Shown here: positions 1 through 5,310 of the stretch, one piece after another
Layout of the letters: the number at the start of each line of letters is the position of its first letter
Position numbering within the stretch: position 1 is the first letter of the stretch
DNA from: Draconibacterium sp.
Lineage (GTDB): Bacteria > Bacteroidota > Bacteroidia > Bacteroidales > Prolixibacteraceae
Assembly (NCBI GenBank): GCA_030595485.1
Contig: JAUVDE010000269.1
Coordinates: 1-5,310, forward strand
Reading direction: 5' to 3'
Length of the DNA stretch: 5,310 nt
Program-made: the position numbers and the translations under genes
Notes under the pieces: model-generated
Database searches by the model: none
The model's input: the letters and a program-made list of their open reading frames with translations, nothing else
What the model was told of the DNA's origin: nothing

Positions 1-122
1 TCCGGGTCATTAAAATCTCTTGATTTCCAAACATTGTATATTACTTTTTTTCTTGTTTTGTCATCAAGAGTATCAAGGAATTCTTTAGCCCATTCTAAAA
101 ATATTATTGCATACTTAATCAT
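1..122 (-). CDS. RelE/HigB-type toxin, N-terminal part (runs off the window)
   Basis: An uninterrupted frame begins at the ATG at 122 and reads 40 codons to the window edge, starting MIKYAIIFLEWAKEFLDTL and continuing with DDKTRKKVIYNVWKSRD, then FNDP. The order is a short beta strand, a helix ending in F-L-x-x-L-D, K-T-R-K-K, then a second helix with Y-N-V-W-K-S-R. This is the usual start of the RelE/ParE superfamily toxins annotated as Gp49-like or HigB (about 100-120 residues), which cleave mRNA, often at the ribosome. The catalytic C-terminal half lies outside the window, so activity cannot be judged. In HigB-type pairs the antitoxin, an HTH protein, commonly follows the toxin; here that would be left of position 1. 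A TAnnTTTG-type box just upstream supports this start. The family call rests on recognising the N-terminal pattern only. Confidence 0.6.
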   Translation of the reverse strand, partial: MIKYAIIFLEWAKEFLDTLDDKTRKKVIYNVWKSRDFNDP

Positions 123-137
123 TAAAAACAGTTTATA

Positions 138-168
138 CAAAGGTAATAAATATTTCCTTTTAGGGAAA
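138..168 (-). promoter_or_regulatory. Candidate promoter of the toxin gene, with a small palindrome inside
   Basis: On the minus strand, TACCTTTG (138-145) matches the Bacteroidota -7 box TAnnTTTG exactly. A TTT at 166-168 lies 20 bp upstream, in place of the usual TTTG/TTG -33 element. Transcription would start near 130-132, about 10 nt before the ATG at 122. Between the two boxes is an inverted repeat, TTTCC (153-157) and GGAAA (164-168), which could be an autoregulatory operator. The box match is seen; the operator role is inference. Confidence 0.45.
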
Positions 169-281
169 CATCGTTTTATGACGGTTATTAAAGCATAATT
201 TAATAATTCACAATTAATGAAATAGAGATACGAAATAATTTATTGCAGTTTTTGTAAAGAAATCTTTTGGAGAGAGTTTGG

Positions 282-324
282 AAAAAAGCAAAAAATCCGA
301 TCTCTTTCGAAACCGGATTCTTTT
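282..324 (-). terminator. Intrinsic terminator of the E2-E1 operon
   Basis: Read on the minus strand, AAAGAATCCG pairs with CGGATTTTTT (one G-U pair) around a 14-nt loop (300-313). The stem core is 314-319 against 294-299. It is followed directly by a T-rich tail, TTTTTTGCTTTTTT (plus positions 282-295). The structure lies about 50-90 nt after the E1 stop codon and in the right direction to end that transcript. The A-rich other side also gives it some symmetry on the plus strand, but no convergent gene needs it. Confidence 0.75.
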
Positions 325-335
325 GTTTTTATAAT

Positions 336-368
336 GGTGGCTGCCCAGTCCTGAATTGGGCTGCCACC
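336..368 (-). other. GC-rich hairpin just after the E1 stop codon
   Basis: The arms GGTGGCTGCCCA (336-347) and TGGGCTGCCACC (357-368) are reverse complements at 11 of 12 positions, around a 9-nt loop. It starts 7 nt after the E1 stop codon. No T-run follows it in the direction of E1 transcription, so it is not an intrinsic terminator by itself; the terminator is the next structure downstream. Possible roles are stabilising the 3' end of the mRNA or assisting termination. Confidence 0.6.
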
Positions 369-375
369 GAGAAAT

Positions 376-2844
376 TTAAATACCTCTCGCGTTCCTGTCC
401 AATTGTTCCGCTTCGGTAAAATCACTTGTGTTAATATGTCCTTCCAAAGGAAGAATTTTTTCATTGATTGCATCAAGAAACCAGCTAGGCTGTGGGAAGA
501 AAGCATCTTCCAATTCGTAAGCCGGAGTAATCCAGTTACGCGAACCAACTACTACTGGTGGTGCATCTAAATAATCGAATGCTAGTTCGGTAATGTTCGA
601 AGCCATATCGCGTAAGAATGAACCACGCGCTGCAGCATCACCCGAGATAATTATTCTCCCGGTTTTCTTGATAGACTCAATTACTGGCTCGTAATTAAAC
701 GGAACCATACATCTCGAATCAATCACTTCTGCCGATAAATTGTATTTTTCTTCCAGAGTTTTGGCTGCTTCCAAGGCTCGGTATAAGGTTGCACCAATTG
801 TTAAAATGGTAACATCTTTACCTTCTCTTTTTACATCTGGCTCGCCAAACGGAAGTTCGTAATATTCTTCAGGAACTCCACCTTCGTGGAATTGCTCACC
901 AATATCGTATAAACGCTGGCTTTCGAAGAAAATTACCGGATCGGTTCCTTGTAATGCAGTGTTCATTAAACCTTTTGCATCGTAAGGTGTAACCGGGAAT
1001 ACTACTTTTAAACCTGGAATGTGAGCTGCTAAAGCTGTCCAGTCTTGCGAGTGCTGTGCACCATATTTCGAACCTACCGAAACGCGGATTACTACCGGCA
1101 TTTTCAATACATTTCCACTCATTGCCTGCCATTTTGGTAGCTGGTTGAAAACTTCATCACCACAACGTCCCAAGAAATCGCAATACATAATTTCAGGAAT
1201 AACACGACCGCCACACATGGCGTAACCAATGGCAGTTCCAATAATTGCTGCTTCGGCAATTGGCGAGTTAAATAAACGGTTGTATGGCAGCGCTTCAGTT
1301 AATCCGCGGTAAACCGCAAATGCACCACCCCAGTCACGGTTTTCTTCACCGTAAGCAATTAAGGTTGGGTCTTTATAAAAGCGGTCAACAATAGCTTCAA
1401 AAAGACCATCTTTTAATCCGTATGTTTTAATTTTTGAGAATGGCTTTCCGTTTTTGTCAAACATAAACCGTTCTTTATTTTTCAGTGATTTAACGCGTGG
1501 ATTCTCTTCCATTGGGTGATTCACTTCAACTGGGCGATCTTCCATTTTGTCAACCGACTGGTTGCTGAACATCATCTCACCAATTAAATTTGGTTGAGTT
1601 TTAACGTCCATTAGTGGCGAAATTTCATCGTCGATAGCCAACTTCATCGAAGAAGTAATCAAGTTAGTAGTTCCGGCTTTGATGGCTTCCAATTCAGCTT
1701 CAGTTGCAACACCAGCTTTTACCAATTCTTTTCCGAACCAAATGATTGAATCTTGTGCTTCCCATGCTTCAACCTCTTCTTTCGAACGGTATGACGAAGC
1801 ATCGGATGGAGAGTGACCGCTGTAACGATAGGTTAATATATCGAGTAAAACTGGTCCACGTTTCTCTGCAATGATTTTTCTTTTGCGTTTGTAAGCATCA
1901 ATTACGGCTAAGGGATTGTAACCATCAACACGCTCGGCATGCATTTGGTCGCGATTAACACCTGCACCAATACGAGCAGCAACATCATAACCCATGGTTT
2001 CTCCACAAGTTTGTCCACCCATTCCGTACTGGTTATTCATAATGTTTACGATAAGTGGCAAACCACCTTTCATATCGCCTTCCCAAAGTTCAGTAAATTG
2101 ATCCATGGTAGCAAAAGATAAACCTTCCCAAACGGGACCACAAGCCATTGAAGCATCACCAATATTGGCAACCACAATACCCTCTTTGCGGTTTGCTTTT
2201 TTGAATAAAGCTGCACCAACTGCAATATCGCCCGATCCACCAACAATTGCGTTGTTTGGATAAACACCAAATGGTGTAAAGAAAGCGTGCATCGATCCAC
2301 CTAAACCTTTATTGAAACCAGTCGCACGAGCAAAAACCTCAGCCAATGTTCCGTAAACCAAAAATTTAACTGCCAATTCTTTGGTAGTTCCGGTGTGTCC
2401 TGCTTTAACAGGAGCAGCAGTAATACCATCAAAATGAGTATCCATAATCTCAACTAACTGCTCATCAGTTAATTTGTCGATTGCCGATAATCCTTTTGCA
2501 AGAATTTCGCCGTGACTACGGTGCGAACCAAAGATAAAATCGTCGACTCCTAAAGTGTAGGCCATACCAACTGCAGCTGCTTCCTGTCCAATAGAAAGGT
2601 GAGCAGGTCCGGGGTGATTGTATTCAACACCATTGTAAACACCCTGAGTTTTAATCAGGTTTAACATAGTTTCGAATTCGCGAATCACTACCATGTCGTT
2701 GTAAATTCGCACTAAATCTTCGTTCGAGAAATTCTCTTTCTCTTCTTCAACCGTTTTGCTGTATTGGTTTACAGGAATTGGCTTGAATTCTATCTGTCCC
2801 GGTTTACGAACATCATCCGGATTTATATATTGTACTTTTGGCAT
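376..2844 (-). CDS. 2-oxoacid/acetoin dehydrogenase E1, alpha-beta fusion (822 aa)
   Basis: This is a thiamine-diphosphate enzyme that decarboxylates a 2-oxoacid (or cleaves acetoin) and passes the acyl group to the lipoyl arm of E2 in the cytoplasm. After a polar N-terminal extension (1-40), the E1-alpha domain spans about 42-395, with FGSHRSHG at 105-112 and GLGGSMH at 180-186. Its ThDP/Mg site is G229-D230-A to N270-N271, and Y-S-G-H-S lies at 341-345. A polar linker (about 396-470) leads to the beta half: pyrimidine-binding domain at about 474-645 with PIAE (E531) and Q-H-S (H598), then a transketolase C-terminal domain at about 660-790. Alpha and beta are separate proteins in many organisms. 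The ThDP motif has A for the third residue of GDG and a spacer about 10 residues longer than usual; about 40 extra residues precede GLGGSMH. The gene follows E2. Its substrate is undetermined: pyruvate, branched-chain oxoacid and acetoin enzymes share these motifs. Confidence 0.93.
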   Translation of the reverse strand: MPKVQYINPDDVRKPGQIEFKPIPVNQYSKTVEEEKENFSNEDLVRIYNDMVVIREFETMLNLIKTQGVYNGVEYNHPGPAHLSIGQEAAAVGMAYTLGVDDFIFGSHRSHGEILAKGLSAIDKLTDEQLVEIMDTHFDGITAAPVKAGHTGTTKELAVKFLVYGTLAEVFARATGFNKGLGGSMHAFFTPFGVYPNNAIVGGSGDIAVGAALFKKANRKEGIVVANIGDASMACGPVWEGLSFATMDQFTELWEGDMKGGLPLIVNIMNNQYGMGGQTCGETMGYDVAARIGAGVNRDQMHAERVDGYNPLAVIDAYKRKRKIIAEKRGPVLLDILTYRYSGHSPSDASSYRSKEEVEAWEAQDSIIWFGKELVKAGVATEAELEAIKAGTTNLITSSMKLAIDDEISPLMDVKTQPNLIGEMMFSNQSVDKMEDRPVEVNHPMEENPRVKSLKNKERFMFDKNGKPFSKIKTYGLKDGLFEAIVDRFYKDPTLIAYGEENRDWGGAFAVYRGLTEALPYNRLFNSPIAEAAIIGTAIGYAMCGGRVIPEIMYCDFLGRCGDEVFNQLPKWQAMSGNVLKMPVVIRVSVGSKYGAQHSQDWTALAAHIPGLKVVFPVTPYDAKGLMNTALQGTDPVIFFESQRLYDIGEQFHEGGVPEEYYELPFGEPDVKREGKDVTILTIGATLYRALEAAKTLEEKYNLSAEVIDSRCMVPFNYEPVIESIKKTGRIIISGDAAARGSFLRDMASNITELAFDYLDAPPVVVGSRNWITPAYELEDAFFPQPSWFLDAINEKILPLEGHINTSDFTEAEQLDRNARGI

Positions 2845-2857
2845 TTTACTTTATTTT

Positions 2858-2928
2858 ATGTTTCATGTTCCAGGTTTCAAGTTTCAGGTTTTGTTTTCCT
2901 GCAACATGTAACTTGTAACGTGCAACGG
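2858..2928. repeat. Inverted array of 7-bp units in the E2-E1 spacer
   Basis: The left half has four heptads: TTTCATG, TTCCAGG, TTTCAAG, TTTCAGG (2861-2888). The right half has four: TGCAACA, TGTAACT, TGTAACG, TGCAACG (2900-2927). The two halves are imperfect reverse complements: 22 of 31 positions match between 2858-2888 and 2898-2928, around a TTTTGTTTT loop (2889-2897). Mismatches fall about every seven bases, as expected if each arm was built from its own heptad. In the operon mRNA it would form a long, interrupted hairpin between the E2 stop and the E1 start. Its function is unknown. It could affect mRNA processing or the E2:E1 ratio, or be a mobile or slippage-derived spacer repeat. Confidence 0.75.
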
Positions 2929-2931
2929 TTT

Positions 2932-4191
2932 TTAAACTTCTAAATTTTCAATTTGATTCTTAATCTCTGCAAGGAAAAGTGTTGCTTCACCTCCGTCTAA
3001 TGCTTGGTGATTGTAGGTTAACGAAAGTCCCATCATTGGAACAAAACCGTAAACACCTTCTTCAATTTCTTTCGGACGAGGAACGATTGTACATACTCCC
3101 AAAATTGCTGTTTGTGGTAAATTAATTACCGGCGTAAACATTTCAACACCATAATTTCCAAGATTCGAAACAGTGAAAGTTGCAGCAGCAGGATTTAGCA
3201 AATCTGGATTTACATTTCCATTACGTGCTGAAGTCGATAATTGTTTTAGCTGACCAGAAAGACCGGAAATTGAAAGGTCGTCGGCATTTTTAAGCGCCGG
3301 AACCATTAATCCACGTTCGGTATCAACCGCCAATCCAAGGTGAACTTTCTTGAACCATTTCATTTGGTCGCCAAAGTATTGTGTATTTACTTGTGGAAAT
3401 TTCTCCAAAGCACGAATTACTGCAAAACAAACCAAATCGTTAATGGTAACATTCTGTTTGATTTCACCATCAGCAAATTGTTTCTTGAATTTCTTGCGCA
3501 GTTTCATCATCTTGCGCGCATCGGCACTCATGTGGTGCGTTAGCTGTGCAGAGTTTTGAAGCGACTGGTGCATTGCTGTTGCAATTAACTTGCGGATATT
3601 TGGAATAGCTTTTACTTCAAAGTCGTCGCCCGATCCAAGAACGACTGGAGCTGGAGCAGCTTTTGGAGTTGGTGTTGTAACAACAACTGGTGCCGCTACT
3701 TTAACTATCTTCGAAGCTTCTTCAACATCGCGGGCAATAATTCTTCCATGAGGGCCGGAGCCTTTAAGTGTTTGAATATCTACACCCATCGTAATTGCCA
3801 TCTTTTTTGCCAAAGGCGAAATACGAATTCTTGAATCGGAAGTTGTTTCTGTTACTTCAAACTCAACTACTTTTGGTGCTTCATCAACAACGTTTTCTGT
3901 AGGTGCTTCAACTGTGGTTTCGGCGCCCAGCTTGAATTCTTCGAATGATTCGCCTGCCTTTCCGATAACGGCAACGTTTTCCAGAACCGGAATTTCATCA
4001 CCTTCTTCAAAGAAAGTAGCCAGAAGAATACCACTCTCTTGTGCTTCTTCTTCAAAAGAAGCTTTGTCTGTTTCGTAAGAGAATAGAATGTCGCCTTCGC
4101 TCACCTCTTCACCTACTTCTTTATACCATTGTCCAAGAATACAGGATTCAACTGATTGTCCTTGGCGCGGCATGATTACAGGTACTGCCAT
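2932..4191 (-). CDS. Dihydrolipoamide acyltransferase E2 of the 2-oxoacid dehydrogenase complex (419 aa)
   Basis: E2 forms the core of the complex: its lipoyl arm takes the acyl group from E1 and the catalytic domain transfers it to CoA. One lipoyl domain spans 1-78, with the lipoylated lysine K43 in E-T-D-K-A. An acidic linker follows (about 80-118), then a peripheral-subunit-binding domain at 121-157 (ISPLAKKMA, GPHGRI, RDVEEA), which docks E1 and/or E3. After an Ala/Pro/Val linker (about 163-187), the catalytic domain (about 192-419) carries FTVSNLG (S342) and the H-x-x-x-D-G active site as H395-Q-A-L-D399-G. Length and domain order are normal for a one-lipoyl E2. It is the first gene of the operon, 87 bp before E1, whereas E1 usually precedes E2. 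There is no clear Shine-Dalgarno sequence before the ATG, which places the lipoyl domain start as expected. The acyl group handled is not decided by sequence. Confidence 0.95.
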   Translation of the reverse strand: MAVPVIMPRQGQSVESCILGQWYKEVGEEVSEGDILFSYETDKASFEEEAQESGILLATFFEEGDEIPVLENVAVIGKAGESFEEFKLGAETTVEAPTENVVDEAPKVVEFEVTETTSDSRIRISPLAKKMAITMGVDIQTLKGSGPHGRIIARDVEEASKIVKVAAPVVVTTPTPKAAPAPVVLGSGDDFEVKAIPNIRKLIATAMHQSLQNSAQLTHHMSADARKMMKLRKKFKKQFADGEIKQNVTINDLVCFAVIRALEKFPQVNTQYFGDQMKWFKKVHLGLAVDTERGLMVPALKNADDLSISGLSGQLKQLSTSARNGNVNPDLLNPAAATFTVSNLGNYGVEMFTPVINLPQTAILGVCTIVPRPKEIEEGVYGFVPMMGLSLTYNHQALDGGEATLFLAEIKNQIENLEV

Positions 4192-4217
4192 ATATTATTA
4201 GTTTTATTGATTTGCAT

Positions 4218-4235
4218 AACTTGTAAATACAAATA
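4218..4235. promoter_or_regulatory. Second, degenerate operator-like site in the E2 leader
   Basis: AACTTGTAAATACAAATA matches the perfect palindrome at 4317-4334 in 15 of 18 positions; the left half-site and the central T-A-C-A-A are kept. It lies 27 bp upstream of the E2 ATG and its centre is 99 bp from that of the perfect site. Bound regulator here could block E2 transcription or form a loop with the main site. The similarity is seen; binding is inferred. Confidence 0.5.
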
Positions 4236-4300
4236 AAAATATTGGTAATATTTAAATAGCTGAATAGTAGCTAAATAAAAATTAAAATAACTTTCGCTTG

Positions 4301-4331
4301 TAAAAGTATATTTTCTAACTTGTATATACAA
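4301..4331 (-). promoter_or_regulatory. Candidate promoter of the E2-E1 operon
   Basis: On the minus strand, TTG (4329-4331) and TACTTTTA (4301-4308) are 20 bp apart. This fits the Bacteroidota layout TTG-N20-TAnnTTTG with one mismatch in the last base of the -7 box. The TTG lies inside the palindrome at 4317-4334, so a bound regulator would cover it. The start site would be near 4294, giving a leader of about 100 nt. A second possible -7 box, TTTATTTG at 4230-4237, has no TTG at the right distance. Confidence 0.4.
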
Positions 4332-4334
4332 GTT
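4317..4334. promoter_or_regulatory. Perfect 18-bp palindrome, probable GntR operator
   Basis: AACTTGTATATACAAGTT is its own reverse complement over all 18 bases, and the symmetry ends exactly at 4316/4335. It has the form TTGTATATACAA, like the TGTA-N-TACA type sites bound by HutC-subfamily GntR regulators. It lies 39 bp before the regulator's start codon and overlaps the candidate -33 elements of both divergent promoters. A further half-site, CTTGTA, lies at 4297-4302. Autoregulation and control of the dehydrogenase operon are inferred. Confidence 0.75.
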
Positions 4335-4370
4335 GTTTTGAATGTTTAAAAATTAGTTAACTTTGAGGAG
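4333..4370 (+). promoter_or_regulatory. Candidate promoter and Shine-Dalgarno-like site of the GntR gene
   Basis: TAACTTTG (4358-4365) matches TAnnTTTG exactly. Possible -33 elements are TTG at 4333-4335 (22-bp spacer) or TTTTG at 4336-4340 (17-bp spacer). The start site would fall at about 4371-4374, at the ATG itself. GAGGAG (4365-4370) looks like a Shine-Dalgarno sequence, but is only 3 nt before the ATG and overlaps the last base of the box. The two signals cannot both be used by one transcript, so either the mRNA is leaderless or another start site exists. Confidence 0.45.
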
Positions 4371-4373
4371 TCA

Positions 4374-5081
4374 ATGGATAACATACCACAATACCGAAAA
4401 CTATACGAGATTCTTCGCAAGCACATTGTAAGGGGTGTTTATAGTGAGGGTGATTTATTACCTTCTGAAAATGAGCTTTGTGCTACCTATGGAATTACAC
4501 GACCAACTGTTCGGCAGGCTCTGGAAACGCTTGTGAAAGATGGTCTTATTTTGAAAAAGCAAGGAAAGGGGAGTATTGTGAGGAAACCACCACAGAATAT
4601 CGGAATTTTGTCGATTGCAGGAACTGCATCGGCAGTTGGTGTACGTTATTTAAAAACTGACATTCTGCAAAAACCGATTGTAAAAACTTGGTCGGAAGAT
4701 TTTCCTTTTGAACTTTCGGAGTTGGAGCAAGAGTCGGGTTGTGTTTATATGGAGCGTCTGCGTTATGTAGAAGACGAGCCTGTTTTTTACGATGTAAACC
4801 ATTTGCCGAATCTTTTTTTACCACGTATTACACAGCGCTCATTCGAGAATAAATCGCTTTTTGAAATTCTCAGAAAACATTATCAGATTGAAATCTTAGG
4901 TGGCGAGCAGCAATTAAAAGCTGTAAAACCCACAGTGAAACTTCGACAACTGTTACATTTAAAACCTGGTCAGCCGGTGTTGTATATCGAACGAAAACTA
5001 CAGACCAACAAAGAGGGTTTTAATATTTACTCGACCATTTATTTTAACTCTGATAAACATGCTATTTTTGGTAGCTTTTAA
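4374..5081 (+). CDS. GntR-family transcription regulator, HutC/UTRA type (235 aa)
   Basis: A cytoplasmic DNA-binding regulator. The winged helix-turn-helix spans about 5-70: P-Q-Y-R-K-L-Y-E-I-L, the G-D-x-L-P-S-E-N-E-L entry to the HTH (26-35), recognition helix R43-P-T-V-R-Q-A-L, and wing G-L-I-L-K-K-Q-G-K-G (57-66). A UTRA effector domain follows (about 95-233), with Y125-M-E-R-L-R-Y-V, a strand-rich core, and the final Y204-I-E-R and I221-Y-F strands. The length is typical of the family. The start fits because the conserved Y-x-x-L-Y-x-x-L-R-x-x-I pattern begins within eight residues of M1. It is transcribed divergently from the E2-E1 operon, with a palindrome between them, which suggests it controls that operon and itself. 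UTRA ligands include sugars, amino acids and fatty acids; here the effector may be a substrate or product of the dehydrogenase, but nothing in the sequence fixes it. Confidence 0.9.
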   Translation: MDNIPQYRKLYEILRKHIVRGVYSEGDLLPSENELCATYGITRPTVRQALETLVKDGLILKKQGKGSIVRKPPQNIGILSIAGTASAVGVRYLKTDILQKPIVKTWSEDFPFELSELEQESGCVYMERLRYVEDEPVFYDVNHLPNLFLPRITQRSFENKSLFEILRKHYQIEILGGEQQLKAVKPTVKLRQLLHLKPGQPVLYIERKLQTNKEGFNIYSTIYFNSDKHAIFGSF

Positions 5082-5132
5082 AGACCAATATCGCACAATT
5101 TGCTTATTATTTTTCTAATTTCTAATTAATAC

Positions 5133-5140
5133 TAAATTTG
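5133..5140 (+). promoter_or_regulatory. Candidate -7 promoter box of the alpha/beta-hydrolase gene
   Basis: TAAATTTG fits TAnnTTTG, in an AT-rich stretch after the regulator stop codon. The -33 region is weak: only T-rich sequence lies at 5109-5115, and the nearest TTTG is at 5099-5102, too far away. I see no intrinsic terminator between the regulator and this gene, so readthrough is also possible. Confidence 0.35.
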
Positions 5141-5164
5141 CACCGCACTTTTAAAAGTAGATTG

Positions 5165-5310
5165 GTGAATTTAGATGAACAGAAATTAGAAGCTGTAACC
5201 CTTAACGGAATTCCTGCAACTTTTGCCGATGAAAAATATGGCGATCACGAACGCAATGTGTTTGATATTTGGTTAGCTGATTCGGAAAAACCAACTCCTT
5301 TGGTAATATA
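5165..5310 (+). CDS. Probable alpha/beta hydrolase (esterase-like), N-terminal part, runs off the window
   Basis: The frame is open from 5126 (after a stop at 5123) to the end of the window and gives NLDEQKLEAV followed by TLNGIPATFADE, then KYGDHERNVFDIWLAD and KPTPLVIY. The pattern Y-G-x-H-x-R-N-V-x-D-I-W-L-A followed by K-P-T-P-L-V-I-Y is the usual beginning of esterase/lipase-like alpha/beta hydrolases; there the next residues are the H-G-G-G oxyanion segment, just outside the window. No in-frame ATG exists, so the start is probably GTG at 5165 or TTG at 5162; the ATG at 5175 is out of frame and closes after four codons. There is no clear signal peptide. It lies 83 bp after the regulator on the same strand, but a link to the dehydrogenase is not shown. 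The catalytic Ser, Asp and His are not visible, so the class rests on the N-terminal pattern. Confidence 0.6.
   Translation, partial: MNLDEQKLEAVTLNGIPATFADEKYGDHERNVFDIWLADSEKPTPLVI

Noticed and set aside
179..281. AT-rich spacer with short AATT inverted segments, examined for an sRNA or small gene
   Set aside because: No open frame with a plausible start, no exact promoter box and no stable GC-containing stem can be seen.
240..548. A 102-codon minus-strand frame overlapping the 3' end of E1
   Set aside because: It runs through the E1 coding end, the hairpin and the terminator in another frame, and the protein has no recognisable family pattern.
1939..2121. A 60-codon plus-strand frame inside E1
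   Set aside because: It is antisense to the conserved ThDP-binding region of E1 and has Ser/Thr/His-rich composition with no family signature.
2908..2920. CTTGTA half-site like the GntR operator, in the E2-E1 spacer
   Set aside because: It is explained by the TGTAACN heptad repeat and lacks the second half of the palindrome.
2858..2928. CRISPR-like array
   Set aside because: The units are 7 bp and contiguous, with no spacers, and are arranged as inverted arms rather than direct repeats separated by unique sequence.
3340..3559. Two overlapping plus-strand frames inside E2
   Set aside because: They are antisense to the E2 catalytic domain, overlap each other, and show no RBS or family pattern.
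4546..4824. A 92-codon minus-strand frame opposite the GntR gene
   Set aside because: The plus-strand frame there encodes clear UTRA-domain sequence; the antisense product shows no recognisable features.

Overview
The window looks like chromosomal DNA of a member of the Bacteroidota, possibly a Marinilabiliales-like lineage. The evidence is the AT-rich spacers, the upstream elements matching the Bacteroidota promoter box TAnnTTTG, the weak or missing Shine-Dalgarno sequences before most genes, and the protein families. This assignment is inference; there is no rRNA or marker gene here.

The centre is a two-gene minus-strand operon for a lipoate-dependent 2-oxoacid (or acetoin) dehydrogenase complex. 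It is transcribed from about position 4295 leftward: first the E2 acyltransferase (4191 to 2932), then, after an 87-bp spacer, a single large E1 in which the alpha and beta halves are fused (2844 to 376). The spacer holds an unusual inverted array of 7-bp units. The operon ends in a GC-rich hairpin just after the E1 stop, followed by a good intrinsic terminator at about 282-324. No E3 (lipoamide dehydrogenase) or lipoylation gene lies in the window, so E3 is presumably shared from elsewhere. The substrate cannot be fixed from sequence alone; pyruvate, branched-chain 2-oxoacids and acetoin are all possible.

A GntR/HutC-type regulator with a UTRA ligand-binding domain (4374-5081, plus strand) is divergent from the operon. 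The 182-bp shared control region has a perfect 18-bp palindrome (4317-4334) and a degenerate 15/18 copy (4218-4235). Their layout fits a regulator that controls both itself and the dehydrogenase operon in response to a small effector.

Two partial genes lie at the edges. At the left (122 to 1, minus strand) is the N-terminus of a probable RelE/HigB-type toxin with its own candidate promoter; its antitoxin would lie outside the window. At the right (from about 5165, plus strand) is the start of a probable alpha/beta-hydrolase (esterase-like) gene with no ATG start. The rest of 123-375 holds only the promoter and terminator signals described; I see no gene in it.
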